From: Claveliimonas intestinigallinarum
GTDB lineage: Bacteria > Bacillota > Clostridia > Lachnospirales > Lachnospiraceae
Assembly: GCA_019115145.1 (NCBI GenBank)
Contig: DXED01000048.1
Location: forward strand, 1-64,000
Reading direction: 5' to 3'
DNA: 64,000 nucleotides
The position numbers and the translations under genes were made by a program. Within the stretch, counting starts at the first letter, position 1. Every line of letters begins with the position of its first letter. The notes under the pieces were generated by a model. That model searched no databases, was not told the origin of the DNA, and saw only the letters and a program-made list of their open reading frames with translations. Shown one piece after another: positions 1 to 7,524 of this stretch.

Positions 1-69
1 GATAGGGCAGAGGTGGAAGTGTGGTAACACATGGAGCTGACTGTTACTAATCGGTCGAGGGCATAACCA
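1..69 (+). rRNA. 23S rRNA, 3' end (partial)
   Basis: The window opens with the last bases of a 23S rRNA, recognised by the conserved terminal stretch around ACTAATCGGTCGAGGGC and AACC. The exact 3' end is approximate. No 5S rRNA follows before the terminator at 244-280, so 5S is elsewhere or upstream in this operon. Bases 70-243 hold imperfect inverted repeats (for example CTTCC...GGAAG near 150-185) that could be rRNA-processing stems, and no gene. Confidence 0.9.
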
Positions 70-243
70 AAGCTGAACACTTAGAGAAGACAAGCGGAGC
101 GCAGGCTGAGCTTAGTGTGAAGCTTGTTCGAAACACAAAGTGGCTCGAACTTCCTCAAGTGAGTGCAGCGCACGGTTCGGGAAGAAAGATGGAAGATAGA
201 TAAGATTTCTTGTATGTGGTTTTGAAGGTACATGAAAATGGAG

Positions 244-280
244 CAGAATGAAGTCGTTAAAGGCTCATTCTGTTTTTTTT
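244..280 (+). terminator. rRNA operon terminator
   Basis: An 8-bp stem CAGAATGA (244-251) / TCATTCTG (265-272) is followed directly by eight T. It is placed to end the rRNA transcript just before the BlaI promoter. Confidence 0.85.
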
Positions 281-281
281 A

Positions 282-310
282 TTGACTTTTCTACGTTTGT
301 AGAATATAAT
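282..310 (+). promoter_or_regulatory. blaI promoter, sigma-A type
   Basis: TTGACT (282-287), a 17-bp spacer and a perfect TATAAT (305-310). It lies 56 bp upstream of the BlaI-family gene. The spacer is almost entirely filled by a palindromic operator. Confidence 0.9.
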
Positions 311-328
311 ATTTCTACAGATGTAGAA
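289..328 (+). promoter_or_regulatory. tandem BlaI/MecI-type operators
   Basis: Two 16-bp inverted repeats of the form TTCTAC-N4-GTAGAA lie at 289-304 and 313-328, 24 bp centre to centre. BlaI/MecI repressors bind TACA/TGTA-type palindromes. One site sits between -35 and -10 and the other just after -10, so bound repressor would block polymerase. Autoregulation of the downstream pair is inferred. Confidence 0.85.
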
Positions 329-365
329 CAAAAATGGAAGTTGAGAAGTCAAAAAGGAGCACACA

Positions 366-746
366 ATGAGAATGAGAGAAATCAAACGCCTTCCGGAGAG
401 CGAACTGGAGATTATGCAGATCATATGGGCGAGTCCTGCGCCTGTATCCAGGATGTACATTGAGGAAGCACTGCAGGACGTTCATCCGCTGGCGCCAACG
501 ACTATTCTCACTCTCCTGACGCGCCTGTGCGAAAAAGGTTTTTTATCTTTAAAAAAGGAAGGGCGTACAAACCTGTATGAGCCGCTGGTACAGGAAAAGG
601 AATATTTGGCGGCAGAGAGCAGGTCTTTTCTTGACAAACTGTTTCACGGCTCAGTGGCTTCTTTTGCCACAGCGCTGTGTGACAGCGGGGTTACGAAGGA
701 GGAGTTGGAGGAACTGAGACGTCTTCTTGAGAAAGGAGAGCTGTAA
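366..746 (+). CDS. BlaI/MecI/CopY family transcriptional repressor
   Basis: A 126-residue protein of the usual size for BlaI/MecI repressors, with an N-terminal winged helix (about residues 5-75) and a short C-terminal dimerisation part. It starts at ATG 366 after AAGGAG. It is translationally close to the M56 peptidase gene starting 2 bp after its stop, the usual repressor/sensor pairing. In known systems the membrane peptidase cleaves the repressor and frees the promoter. Two matching operators at 289-328 support autoregulation. No beta-lactamase gene is visible in the window, so the regulated targets beyond this operon are unknown. Confidence 0.9.
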   Translation: MRMREIKRLPESELEIMQIIWASPAPVSRMYIEEALQDVHPLAPTTILTLLTRLCEKGFLSLKKEGRTNLYEPLVQEKEYLAAESRSFLDKLFHGSVASFATALCDSGVTKEELEELRRLLEKGEL

Positions 747-747
747 C

Positions 748-2193
748 ATGTCTGATATGGCTATTTTGTACATATATCGGTTTTTTTGGGCGGTTTTCCT
801 GGGGGCTATCCTGGCTGCCGGATTTCGGAAGTCCTGGAGTGCAGAGCATGGGAAAACGGTCGGCTGGATGGAAGACAGAGAAAAGGCTGTTGTATGGATG
901 GACCCCATCGTGCTTCCAATCATGTTAGCCTTGTTTCCGTTGATTTACATATGCGCTTATGGTATTTCTGATGGTCTGGAGTATTGCCTTTGTCTGTTTG
1001 TGGATGTCTTTGTTTTTGTGAGTCTCTATTTTTCAGGGCTTCTGTTTCTCCTGCCTGCTCTCAGGCGCCGCTACACGGCCAGGACATGCGCAGTTCTTTG
1101 GCTGGTGCCTGTATTTCTGTTTTATCAGCCCCATATGATTTATCTGCTGCGGCCGGGCCCTCCCACGGCGGTGCTGTATGTGCCGGGGACGGCCCTGAGA
1201 GCGCTTATAGCTGTCTGGGGAGTGGGCTTCCTAGTGCTTTTTGCGTGGAAAATGGCTTCTCATATGTGGTTTTCCATGAGCCTGAGAAGGAATTCAAGTC
1301 CGGTGGAGGAGCCGGCAATCCTTGAGAGCTGGGAGAAGATGAAAAGTGAACTCGATGTACATATATCCATTGACCTGAGATACAGTAGCCTGATAGGTAC
1401 GCCCCTTACAATAGGTCTGAGAAAGAAGAAGGGAGCTACCTATCTGCCGGAGCGTCCCTACACGGCGGAGGAGGCTGAGATGATCTTCTGCCATGAGCTG
1501 CACCATGTGCAGCGGGAAGACACGCATACTAGATTTTTCCTGGAATTCTGCAAAGCACTGGGCTGGCTGCACCCTCTTGTGTGGACGGCTGTCAGGAGAG
1601 CGCAGGATGACCTGGAGCTTTCCTGTGACGAGATAGTCCTGGAGAAGTACGATGGGGACAGGCGGAAAAAATACGCGGAGCTGCTTCTTGCGACAGCCGG
1701 GGAAGGCCGCGGCTTTACGACATGCCTTTCTTCTTCGGCCCGGACCCTGCGCTATCGCATGCGCGCCATTGTAACGACAGGGAAAAAGAAGCTCGGAGTC
1801 GGCCTGCTGTTTTCGGTTATGTCGCTGAGCGTTCTTGCCATGGGGAAGATGAGCATTGCAACAGACAGAGCGCCTGCGGCGGAGGTTTTAGGGCTCCGCG
1901 AGGACAGCCTCTCTGAGGCATGGCTTATGACAGATGAAACGGAGGATCGGGAGGTCAGGGACTTAGAAGGGCTGACCGAATATCTTTCCGGCCTGCAGGT
2001 GGAAAGACTGATACATACGTATGAAATCCTCCCCGAACCGGCCGGATATGAGCTGTCAGGCGTTACTACAGAGGCTGTGAGCTTCCGGGTATATGACGGT
2101 TATCTGGAAATCAGTTATCCGGAAAAGAGAGGGACTGTGCTCTGCAACATAAGGGACTCTGTTGACTGGGAAAAAATCCAGTCTTTCGTCTGA
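748..2193 (+). CDS. M56 family membrane metallopeptidase (BlaR1/MecR1-like, no penicillin-binding domain)
   Basis: A 481-residue membrane protein. Start ATG 748 is chosen for the GAAAGGAG site at 731-738; a longer frame begins at 727 but has no better site. Several N-terminal membrane segments are followed by the zinc-protease motif HELHH at residues 249-253 and the ELSCDE motif downstream, both typical of M56 peptidases. Another membrane segment lies near residue 355. The remaining ~125 residues do not look like the transpeptidase-like sensor of BlaR1, and total length is well short of BlaR1 (about 585-600). It probably senses a different signal and inactivates the BlaI partner by proteolysis. 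The ligand is unknown. Confidence 0.87.
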   Translation: MSDMAILYIYRFFWAVFLGAILAAGFRKSWSAEHGKTVGWMEDREKAVVWMDPIVLPIMLALFPLIYICAYGISDGLEYCLCLFVDVFVFVSLYFSGLLFLLPALRRRYTARTCAVLWLVPVFLFYQPHMIYLLRPGPPTAVLYVPGTALRALIAVWGVGFLVLFAWKMASHMWFSMSLRRNSSPVEEPAILESWEKMKSELDVHISIDLRYSSLIGTPLTIGLRKKKGATYLPERPYTAEEAEMIFCHELHHVQREDTHTRFFLEFCKALGWLHPLVWTAVRRAQDDLELSCDEIVLEKYDGDRRKKYAELLLATAGEGRGFTTCLSSSARTLRYRMRAIVTTGKKKLGVGLLFSVMSLSVLAMGKMSIATDRAPAAEVLGLREDSLSEAWLMTDETEDREVRDLEGLTEYLSGLQVERLIHTYEILPEPAGYELSGVTTEAVSFRVYDGYLEISYPEKRGTVLCNIRDSVDWEKIQSFV

Positions 2194-2266
2194 GATATCC
2201 TGAACCTGAGATATGATGTGCATTAGAACATGCATTAGAAAACAAGAAAGAAATAGTTAAAACTAC

Positions 2267-2295
2267 TTGAAATGCCTGTGAGTTTGATGTAGAAT
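2267..2295 (+). promoter_or_regulatory. tRNA-Asn promoter
   Basis: TTGAAA (2267-2272), 17-bp spacer, TAGAAT (2290-2295), 45 bp before the tRNA. Confidence 0.65.
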
Positions 2296-2339
2296 ATATT
2301 TGTTGTCGAGATAATAAGGACGACACAATCTCATAATAT

Positions 2340-2412
2340 TCCTCCTTAGCTCAGTCGGTAGAGCACTCGGCTGTTAACCGAGTTGTCGTTGGTTCGAGTC
2401 CAACAGGGGGAG
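2340..2412 (+). tRNA. tRNA-Asn (GTT anticodon)
   Basis: Full cloverleaf of 73 nt. Acceptor arm TCCTCCT/AGGGGGA, anticodon stem CTCGG/CCGAG around loop CTGTTAA (anticodon GTT), T-arm GTTGG-TTCGAGT-CCAAC, discriminator G. CCA is not encoded; the next bases are CTT. Confidence 0.96.
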
Positions 2413-2417
2413 CTTAA

Positions 2418-2454
2418 AAAGCCCGTAAATGTGATGTTTACGGGCTTTATTTTT
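2418..2454 (+). terminator. terminator of tRNA-Asn
   Basis: Perfect 12-bp stem AAAGCCCGTAAA / TTTACGGGCTTT with a 7-nt loop, then ATTTTT. Confidence 0.92.
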
Positions 2455-2548
2455 GCGGAGAGTTGATAGTGTTTCCTACAGTTATAGAATAGAGTCAAAG
2501 GGGAAGGCAGTGCGGAAGCGGAAATCGGACAGAAGCATGCACTGCCAG

Positions 2549-2580
2549 ACAAAAACCGGCCCTTTAAAGCCGGTTTTTGT
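2549..2580 (-). terminator. terminator overlapping the hxlR stop codon
   Basis: Perfect 12-bp inverted repeat ACAAAAACCGGC / GCCGGTTTTTGT with an 8-nt loop. On the - strand the HxlR reading frame runs into the first arm and its TAA stop lies in the loop, so the last codons form part of the terminator. Being symmetrical it could stop transcripts from both sides. Confidence 0.85.
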
Positions 2581-2896
2581 CTCCCCACTCGCACATCCCG
2601 TCCAGGATGGGGATCAGGGATTTCCCTCTCTCCGTCAGGCTGTACTCCACCTTGGGCGGGATCTGGGGATACTCCTCCCTGTGGACCAGCTGGTCCGCCT
2701 CCAGTTCCTTTAAGGTGGAGCTCAGAGTCTTGTAGGAAATTCCCCCGATATATTTTTTCATCTCATTAAATCTCACTACCCCGAACTCCATCAGTGTGTA
2801 GAGGATGGTCATCTTGTATTTCCCGTTGATGAGGGACAGCGTGTAGCTGAACCCGGTAGTGCTCAGGTTTTCGTTAGAAATGCATCTCTTGCCCAT
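2564..2896 (-). CDS. HxlR family transcriptional regulator
   Basis: A 110-residue winged-helix protein with the HxlR core: the GKYKMTILYTL helix, the FNEMKKYIGGISYKTLS recognition region and the wing EYSLTERG. A single Cys sits at residue 5 in the MGKRC start, a position that in several HxlR proteins senses electrophiles or redox state. It is divergent from the flavodoxin-like genes at 3050 and shares a repeat-rich promoter region with them, so it probably controls the redox operon. RBS AAGGAG lies 7-12 bp upstream on its strand. Confidence 0.92.
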   Translation of the reverse strand: MGKRCISNENLSTTGFSYTLSLINGKYKMTILYTLMEFGVVRFNEMKKYIGGISYKTLSSTLKELEADQLVHREEYPQIPPKVEYSLTERGKSLIPILDGMCEWGDKNRL

Positions 2897-2915
2897 TTTA
2901 CACTCTCCTTAAGGT

Positions 2916-2961
2916 AAGTATAATACTTTGATGTAAGTATCGCACTTTTATGTGCGTACTT
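2916..2961. promoter_or_regulatory. candidate HxlR operators in the divergent promoter region
   Basis: Perfect palindrome AAGTAT-A-ATACTT at 2916-2928. A second, nearly symmetric repeat, AAGTATCGCAC...TGTGCGTACTT, lies at 2935-2961. They sit upstream of a possible + strand promoter (TTGTTT 2960-2965, TATGAT 2982-2987, 16-bp spacer). The 12-mer GTGCGTACTTGT at 2952-2963 recurs at 4311-4322 before the nitroreductase gene. Confidence 0.6.
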
Positions 2962-3049
2962 GTTTTGTGGCATATTCTTGCTATGATTGTAATATCAGCA
3001 GCGGTGAATGTCAATCCCGCCAAAATAAGTAAAAGAGGAGAGATAGATT

Positions 3050-3595
3050 ATGAGTAAAAAAATCGTTGTGATCACAGGAAGTCCCAGGAAAAACGGAAAC
3101 AGCTTTGCCATGACAGACGCCTTTATCAAAGCCGCCGAGGCAAAGGGCCACACAGTGACAAGGTTTGACGCGGCTGCCATGAAGCTGGGCGGCTGCCATG
3201 CCTGCGAGACATGCTACAGCACAGGGAAGGCCTGTACTTTTGACGACGACTTCAACACCATTGCCCCGGATATCCTGGAGGCGGACGGACTGGTATTTAC
3301 CATGCCGGTTTACTGGTACTCCATCCCGTCACAGATCAAGGCGGTGATAGACCGCATCTATTCCCTGGTGGTGGGCGGCAAGGATATCGCGGGAAAGGAG
3401 TGCGCTCTCATCGCCTGCTGCGAGGAGGAGGATCTGACCGTTCTGGACGGCGTGCGGATCCCCATGGAGCGTACCGCAGCCTTAAATAAATGGAAGATGG
3501 TGGGCGAGGTGCTTGTCCCCGGCGTGCTGAATGTGGGAGATATTACAAAGACCGACGGCTGTGCCCAGGCGGCAGCTCTGGCAGATAAGTTTTAA
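3050..3595 (+). CDS. flavodoxin-like NAD(P)H:FMN reductase family protein with CxxCxxC motif
   Basis: A 181-residue protein with the flavodoxin fold start IVVITGSPRKNGNS (phosphate-binding loop for FMN) and the MPVYWYSIPSQIKAVIDR segment common to this family. Around residue 46 it has Cys in the order CxxCxxC then six residues and another C (GGCHACETC...C). This resembles the compact cluster motif of iron-sulfur flavoproteins, so it may carry a [4Fe-4S] cluster. It is cytoplasmic. First gene of a + strand redox set under a divergent HxlR regulator, with a paralogue 29 bp downstream. Substrate unknown; quinone, azo or nitro compounds are family possibilities. Confidence 0.88.
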   Translation: MSKKIVVITGSPRKNGNSFAMTDAFIKAAEAKGHTVTRFDAAAMKLGGCHACETCYSTGKACTFDDDFNTIAPDILEADGLVFTMPVYWYSIPSQIKAVIDRIYSLVVGGKDIAGKECALIACCEEEDLTVLDGVRIPMERTAALNKWKMVGEVLVPGVLNVGDITKTDGCAQAAALADKF

Positions 3596-3624
3596 ATGGG
3601 GCGATCAGGGAAAGGAGAACAGAT

Positions 3625-4176
3625 ATGGCTAAGAAGATTGTGATCTTAAACGGAAGTCCCCGGAAAAAGGGGAATACATCAGCTCTTGTAAAGTCCTTTA
3701 CAGAGGGGGCGAAGAGCGCGGGCAACACAGTGACAGAATTCTTCCTGGACAGCATGAATATCCACGGATGCAAGGGCTGCTTTGGAGGCCACAGCAGCAG
3801 GGAATGTCCCTGTGTCCAGAAGGACGACATGGAGCAGATCTACCCGGCGGTGCGGGAGTGCGACGTGGTGATCTTTGCCACGCCCCTTTACTACTGGAAC
3901 ATGAGCGGCCAGATCCGGACTGCCATTGACCGTCTGTTTGCCCTGGAGGAGGGGGACGGCAATCTCCTCAGAGGGCATGACAGATCCTCCGCCCTTCTGA
4001 TGGCCGCGGAGGGCAATGGATTTGAGGATGTCCTTCTCTACTACGACCATCTGATGGAGCACCTGAGATGGGAGAACCTGGGCCATGTCCTGGCCGGCGG
4101 AAACGGCGATGTGGGAGATATCGACGGGAAGCCGGAGCTTCAGGAGGCCTACGAGCTGGGGAAGTCTATCCGGTAA
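3625..4176 (+). CDS. flavodoxin-like NAD(P)H:FMN reductase family protein (paralogue)
   Basis: A 183-residue relative of the preceding gene with the same start, IVILNGSPRKKGNTS, and the ATPLYYWNMSGQIRTAIDR segment. Its cysteines differ: CKGC then eight residues then CPC, so an iron-sulfur site is less certain. Start ATG 3625 follows AAAGGAG. Cotranscribed with the first copy (29-bp gap). A strong hairpin at 4205-4249 follows, so the two may form a unit partly separate from the downstream nitroreductase. Confidence 0.88.
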   Translation: MAKKIVILNGSPRKKGNTSALVKSFTEGAKSAGNTVTEFFLDSMNIHGCKGCFGGHSSRECPCVQKDDMEQIYPAVRECDVVIFATPLYYWNMSGQIRTAIDRLFALEEGDGNLLRGHDRSSALLMAAEGNGFEDVLLYYDHLMEHLRWENLGHVLAGGNGDVGDIDGKPELQEAYELGKSIR

Positions 4177-4204
4177 TTTCGCATGCATGATTTCACAGGA
4201 TTTT

Positions 4205-4249
4205 AAAGACTCTATGTCGCTTATACAGGCGGCATGGGGTCTTTTTCTG
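4205..4249 (+). terminator. terminator-like hairpin after the flavodoxin pair
   Basis: A 16-bp stem (several G-U pairs) from AAAGACTCTATGTCGC (4205-4220) and GCGGCATGGGGTCTTT (4229-4244), with an interrupted T run (TTTTTCTGTT). It could end or attenuate transcription before 4403. Confidence 0.75.
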
Positions 4250-4267
4250 TTGCTCAAAAAAAGACGG

Positions 4268-4325
4268 CCTGGCGGCGGAGGTTACCGCCAGGTAACTACG
4301 GCACAAAAAAGTGCGTACTTGTGCC
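4268..4325. promoter_or_regulatory. inverted repeats upstream of the nitroreductase gene
   Basis: Overlapping repeats CCTGGCGG/CCGCCAGG (4268-4275/4285-4292) and GTTACC/GGTAAC (4281-4296). Then a perfect GGCACAA/TTGTGCC repeat (4300-4306/4319-4325) encloses GTGCGTACTT. The 12-mer GTGCGTACTTGT is shared with the HxlR region (2952-2963), so this is probably a second site for the same regulator. Confidence 0.5.
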
Positions 4326-4402
4326 TGGGCACCTCCGCTCATAAAATAAACACAGAAAAGGGAGGACAGAAATGCCGGAAAAGAAGCGGAGATGAACATA
4401 GC

Positions 4403-5257
4403 ATGAATAAAACAGGATTTCAGGTGGATAGAAATACATGTATGGGCTGCGGGCTGTGCACCCGGGTCTGCCCGGGAGGCATTCTCTCCCTGGACGGGGA
4501 GGGAAAGGTGCAAATGGCGGAGTTTGAGGAATTCGGCTGGAAGGGCTGCTGGAAATGTGAGCACTGCCTGGCAGTCTGCCCGGCGGGGGCCCTCTCCATT
4601 TTCGAGCACCGGCCAGAGGACAGTCTCTCCCCGGTGAAGGCTGCCGATGCGGCGCCGGTGCTGGACGCGTTGATCGCCAACAGGCACTCCGGCAGGCGCT
4701 ACCACGATCGGAATGTGGATCCCGGCGTCATCCGGGACATGATCGGCCGGCTGGCAAATGCCCCCAACGGGGGCAACAAGCAGCAGGTGGAGTTCACGCT
4801 GATCGACGACAAGGAGCGGATGAAGCGGCTGCGGAGCATGGCTTTCCGTGAGATGGAGACTCTGGCCGGGCAGGGCATTTACCCGGAGGGCTTTGACCGG
4901 GCGTCCTACGAGGACATGAAGCGGTGGCGACAGACCGTTCGGCCGGATATGCTTTTTTGTGGAGCGCCGCACCTTCTCATTCCCCACGCCCCTTTGGGAA
5001 AGGGGGAACCAGTGCAGGACGTGCTGGTGGCAGGAACCTATTTTGAGCTGCTCTGCGCCTCCAGGGGGCTGGGGGCCGTGATGCTGACCTTTCCTCTGGC
5101 AGCCCTTAAGAGGATGCCCCGGATCATGGCCATGCTGGAGATACCCGAGGATCACTATACAGGGATGTTCATAGGGTTTGGCTATCCTGAGATTTCCTAT
5201 AAGAGAGGCGTACAGAAGACCGTGGATCCGGGACGGATACACCGGCCGGCATTTTAG
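4403..5257 (+). CDS. nitroreductase family protein with N-terminal 2[4Fe-4S] ferredoxin domain
   Basis: A 284-residue protein. The frame is open back to 4085, but that overlaps the previous gene. ATG 4403, preceded by GGAG, gives a normal N-terminus. Residues 13-23 hold CMGCGLCTRVC and a second cluster set, CWKCEHCLAVCPAGA, follows; the rest is an FMN nitroreductase domain starting near ALIANRHSGRRYHDRNV. The ferredoxin part would pass electrons to FMN. The family reduces nitroaromatics or other substrates; the true one is unknown. The context (flavodoxins, PPOX-ferredoxin) suggests a reductive detoxification set. Confidence 0.88.
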   Translation: MNKTGFQVDRNTCMGCGLCTRVCPGGILSLDGEGKVQMAEFEEFGWKGCWKCEHCLAVCPAGALSIFEHRPEDSLSPVKAADAAPVLDALIANRHSGRRYHDRNVDPGVIRDMIGRLANAPNGGNKQQVEFTLIDDKERMKRLRSMAFREMETLAGQGIYPEGFDRASYEDMKRWRQTVRPDMLFCGAPHLLIPHAPLGKGEPVQDVLVAGTYFELLCASRGLGAVMLTFPLAALKRMPRIMAMLEIPEDHYTGMFIGFGYPEISYKRGVQKTVDPGRIHRPAF

Positions 5258-5304
5258 AGCGCATTTCAGAATACATTTTAGAATACATTTTGGAGGAGGA
5301 TAGT

Positions 5305-5982
5305 ATGAACGCACAGGATTTTCTGCAGATTTTGAGAGAGGTAAAGGATGTGACATTTGCCACCACAGATGAAAACGGCAGGCCAAGGGCCCGCATCATC
5401 GACGTCATGCTGGTGGAAGAGGGACGGCTGTATTTCTGTACGGCCCGGGGAAAGGACTTCTACCGGGAGCTGACAGAAGGAGGCTATGTGGCGGTGACCG
5501 GCATGAACCGGGACTTCCAGATGGTGCGTCTGGAGGGAAAGGCGTGGAAGGTGCCGGAACAGAAAAAGTGGATCGACCGCATTTTTGAGGAGAACCCGGT
5601 GATGAATGACGTCTACCCGGGGGACAGCAGATATATACTGGAGCCCTTCTGTCTGGACGGGGGACAGATGGAGTTCTTTGATCTGGGAAAATCTCCCATT
5701 CAGAGATGGTCCTTTGTCCTGGGGGAGGAGGCCCCGAGGGAGAAAGGATTTCTCATCACGGAGGCCTGCATCGGATGCGGTAAATGCAGCCGAAGCTGCC
5801 CCCAGAAATGTATAGACCGGCGTACAGACTGCCATGAGGACCGCTGTAAAGAGCGGCGGGAAGCTTCTGGGGACAGCGGTGCTCCCTATGTGATCCGCCA
5901 GGAAAACTGCCTGCACTGCGGGCTCTGCCAGGAAAACTGCCCTGTGAGCGCCATTGTAAGGAGAGGAGAGAGAGCATGCTAA
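5305..5982 (+). CDS. PPOX-class FMN-binding protein fused to a 2[4Fe-4S] ferredoxin domain
   Basis: A 225-residue protein. Start ATG 5305 is chosen for the GGAGGAGG site at 5292-5299; an upstream in-frame TTG at 5290 overlaps that site. Residues 1 to about 140 match the pyridoxamine-phosphate-oxidase-like split barrel (VTFATTDENGRPRARIIDVM). The C-terminus has CIGCGKCSRSCP and CLHCGLCQENCP, two ferredoxin cluster motifs. Flavin-to-cluster electron transfer is inferred. Its last 7 bases overlap the start of the ABC permease gene, so transporter and redox genes appear cotranscribed. The tandem GAATACATTTT just upstream is a short direct repeat of no clear role. Confidence 0.85.
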   Translation: MNAQDFLQILREVKDVTFATTDENGRPRARIIDVMLVEEGRLYFCTARGKDFYRELTEGGYVAVTGMNRDFQMVRLEGKAWKVPEQKKWIDRIFEENPVMNDVYPGDSRYILEPFCLDGGQMEFFDLGKSPIQRWSFVLGEEAPREKGFLITEACIGCGKCSRSCPQKCIDRRTDCHEDRCKERREASGDSGAPYVIRQENCLHCGLCQENCPVSAIVRRGERAC

Positions 5983-7511
5983 GAGAGATGATCACACTGT
6001 TAATAGAAAGAAGGGATTTCTTCCTGGGGCTCCTGGGAGAGCATCTGGGGATTTCCCTGACAGCCATTCTGATCGCTGTCCTGCTGGGCGGCCTTATGGG
6101 AATTCTGATCAGCGAGTTTGACAGGTCGGCAAAGCCCGCCCTGGCGGTCATCAATTTTCTCTACACGATTCCCTCCATCTCCATGCTGGGATTTCTTATT
6201 CCCTTTTCCGGAGTGGGAGACGCCACGGCTGTCATCGCCCTCACGGTGTATGCCCTCCTTCCCATGTTGCGGAACACCCACACGGGTATAGCGAACGTGG
6301 ATCCGGCAATCCTGGAGGCGGCTAAAGGCATGGGCAGCACCCGGATGCAGATTCTCCTGAAGGTTCGGCTGCCCCTTGCCATGCCGGTGATCATGTCCGG
6401 CATCCGCAGCATGGTGACCATGACCATTGCCCTTGCAGGTATCGCCTCCTTTATTGGAGCCGGCGGCCTGGGCGTTGCCATTTACCGGGGCATTACCACT
6501 AACAACAGCGCCATGACCATGGCGGGGAGTCTGCTCATCGCCCTGTTGGCGCTTCTGGTGGATTCCCTTCTGGGATTTGTAGAGAAGAGGCTGCGGAAGC
6601 GCAGCGCCAGGGCCAGGAAGACCAACCGGGCGCTGGGCGCGGCCGCTCTGGTTCTCTGTGCCTGCCTGCTTATCGCCACGCTGTCTGGAAGGCAGACCCA
6701 GGATACGATCCGCATTGCGACAAAGCCCATGACCGAGCAGTATGTGCTGGGAGAGATGCTGGATATTCTCATAGAGAAGGACACGGACCTGAATGTAGAG
6801 CTGACCCAGGGTGTGGGCGGCGGCACTTCCAATATAGAGCCGGCCATGGAGAGCGGAGAGTTTGACATGTACCCGGAGTACACCGGCACCGCCTGGAACA
6901 TGGTCATGAAAGAGGATGGACTGTACACAGAGGATCTCTTTGACAGTCTGCAGAAGTATTACAATGAGGAGCTCTCTATGGAGTGGACCGGCATGTACGG
7001 GTTCAACAACACCTACGGCCTGGTGGTCCGCCGGGAGATCGCGGAGCAGTATGACCTGAAGACATACTCGGATCTTGCCGCGGTGTCTGATCAGCTTGTG
7101 TTCGGGGCGGAGTACGATTTCTTTGAGCGGGAGGACGGTTACGACGCCCTCTGTGACACCTACGGGTTCCATTTCAGGGAGACCATGGACATGGATATCG
7201 GGCTGAAATACCAGGCCATAGACCAGGGGCAGATCGATGTCATGGTGATCTTCACCACGGACGGCCAGCTCTCCGCTTCGGACGTGACTGTGCTGGAGGA
7301 CGATAAGCAGTTCTATCCCTCCTACATGTGCGGCAATGTGGTCCGCAGCCAGGTACTGGAGGAGCACCCGGAGCTGGAGCAGGTATTTGAAAAGGTGACC
7401 GGGATTATTACGGACAGCGACATGGCTGCCATGAACTACGCAGTGGAGACAGAGGGCAGGGAGCCAAGGGACGTGGCGGAGGAATTCCTCGAGAGCCGCG
7501 GGCTTCTGTAA
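5976..7511 (+). CDS. quaternary-amine ABC transporter: permease fused to substrate-binding domain (OpuB/OpuC-like)
   Basis: A 511-residue fusion. Residues 1 to about 205 are a BPD permease with membrane segments and the EAA-type loop (ILEAAKGMGSTRMQILLKVRLPLAMPVI). One further membrane segment near residue 220 is followed by an OpuAC-type binding domain from about residue 235 (IRIATKPMTEQYVLGEML). Such permease-binder fusions are known for glycine betaine, choline or carnitine uptake in Firmicutes. The binding domain is tethered outside the membrane. The start overlaps the previous stop (ATGCTAA), and the ATPase gene follows 13 bp later. Compatible solute or choline-type substrates are expected; the exact one is not shown. 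Confidence 0.9.
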   Translation: MLREMITLLIERRDFFLGLLGEHLGISLTAILIAVLLGGLMGILISEFDRSAKPALAVINFLYTIPSISMLGFLIPFSGVGDATAVIALTVYALLPMLRNTHTGIANVDPAILEAAKGMGSTRMQILLKVRLPLAMPVIMSGIRSMVTMTIALAGIASFIGAGGLGVAIYRGITTNNSAMTMAGSLLIALLALLVDSLLGFVEKRLRKRSARARKTNRALGAAALVLCACLLIATLSGRQTQDTIRIATKPMTEQYVLGEMLDILIEKDTDLNVELTQGVGGGTSNIEPAMESGEFDMYPEYTGTAWNMVMKEDGLYTEDLFDSLQKYYNEELSMEWTGMYGFNNTYGLVVRREIAEQYDLKTYSDLAAVSDQLVFGAEYDFFEREDGYDALCDTYGFHFRETMDMDIGLKYQAIDQGQIDVMVIFTTDGQLSASDVTVLEDDKQFYPSYMCGNVVRSQVLEEHPELEQVFEKVTGIITDSDMAAMNYAVETEGREPRDVAEEFLESRGLL

Positions 7512-7524
7512 GGAGGATGCAAGG

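Noticed and set aside
70..243. 5S rRNA after the 23S gene
   Set aside because: Looked for the conserved 5S core sequences and found none; only processing-type inverted repeats.
4193..5386. Long - strand open frame (397 codons) opposite the nitroreductase gene
   Set aside because: Antisense shadow with no domain; the + strand has clear ferredoxin and nitroreductase motifs.
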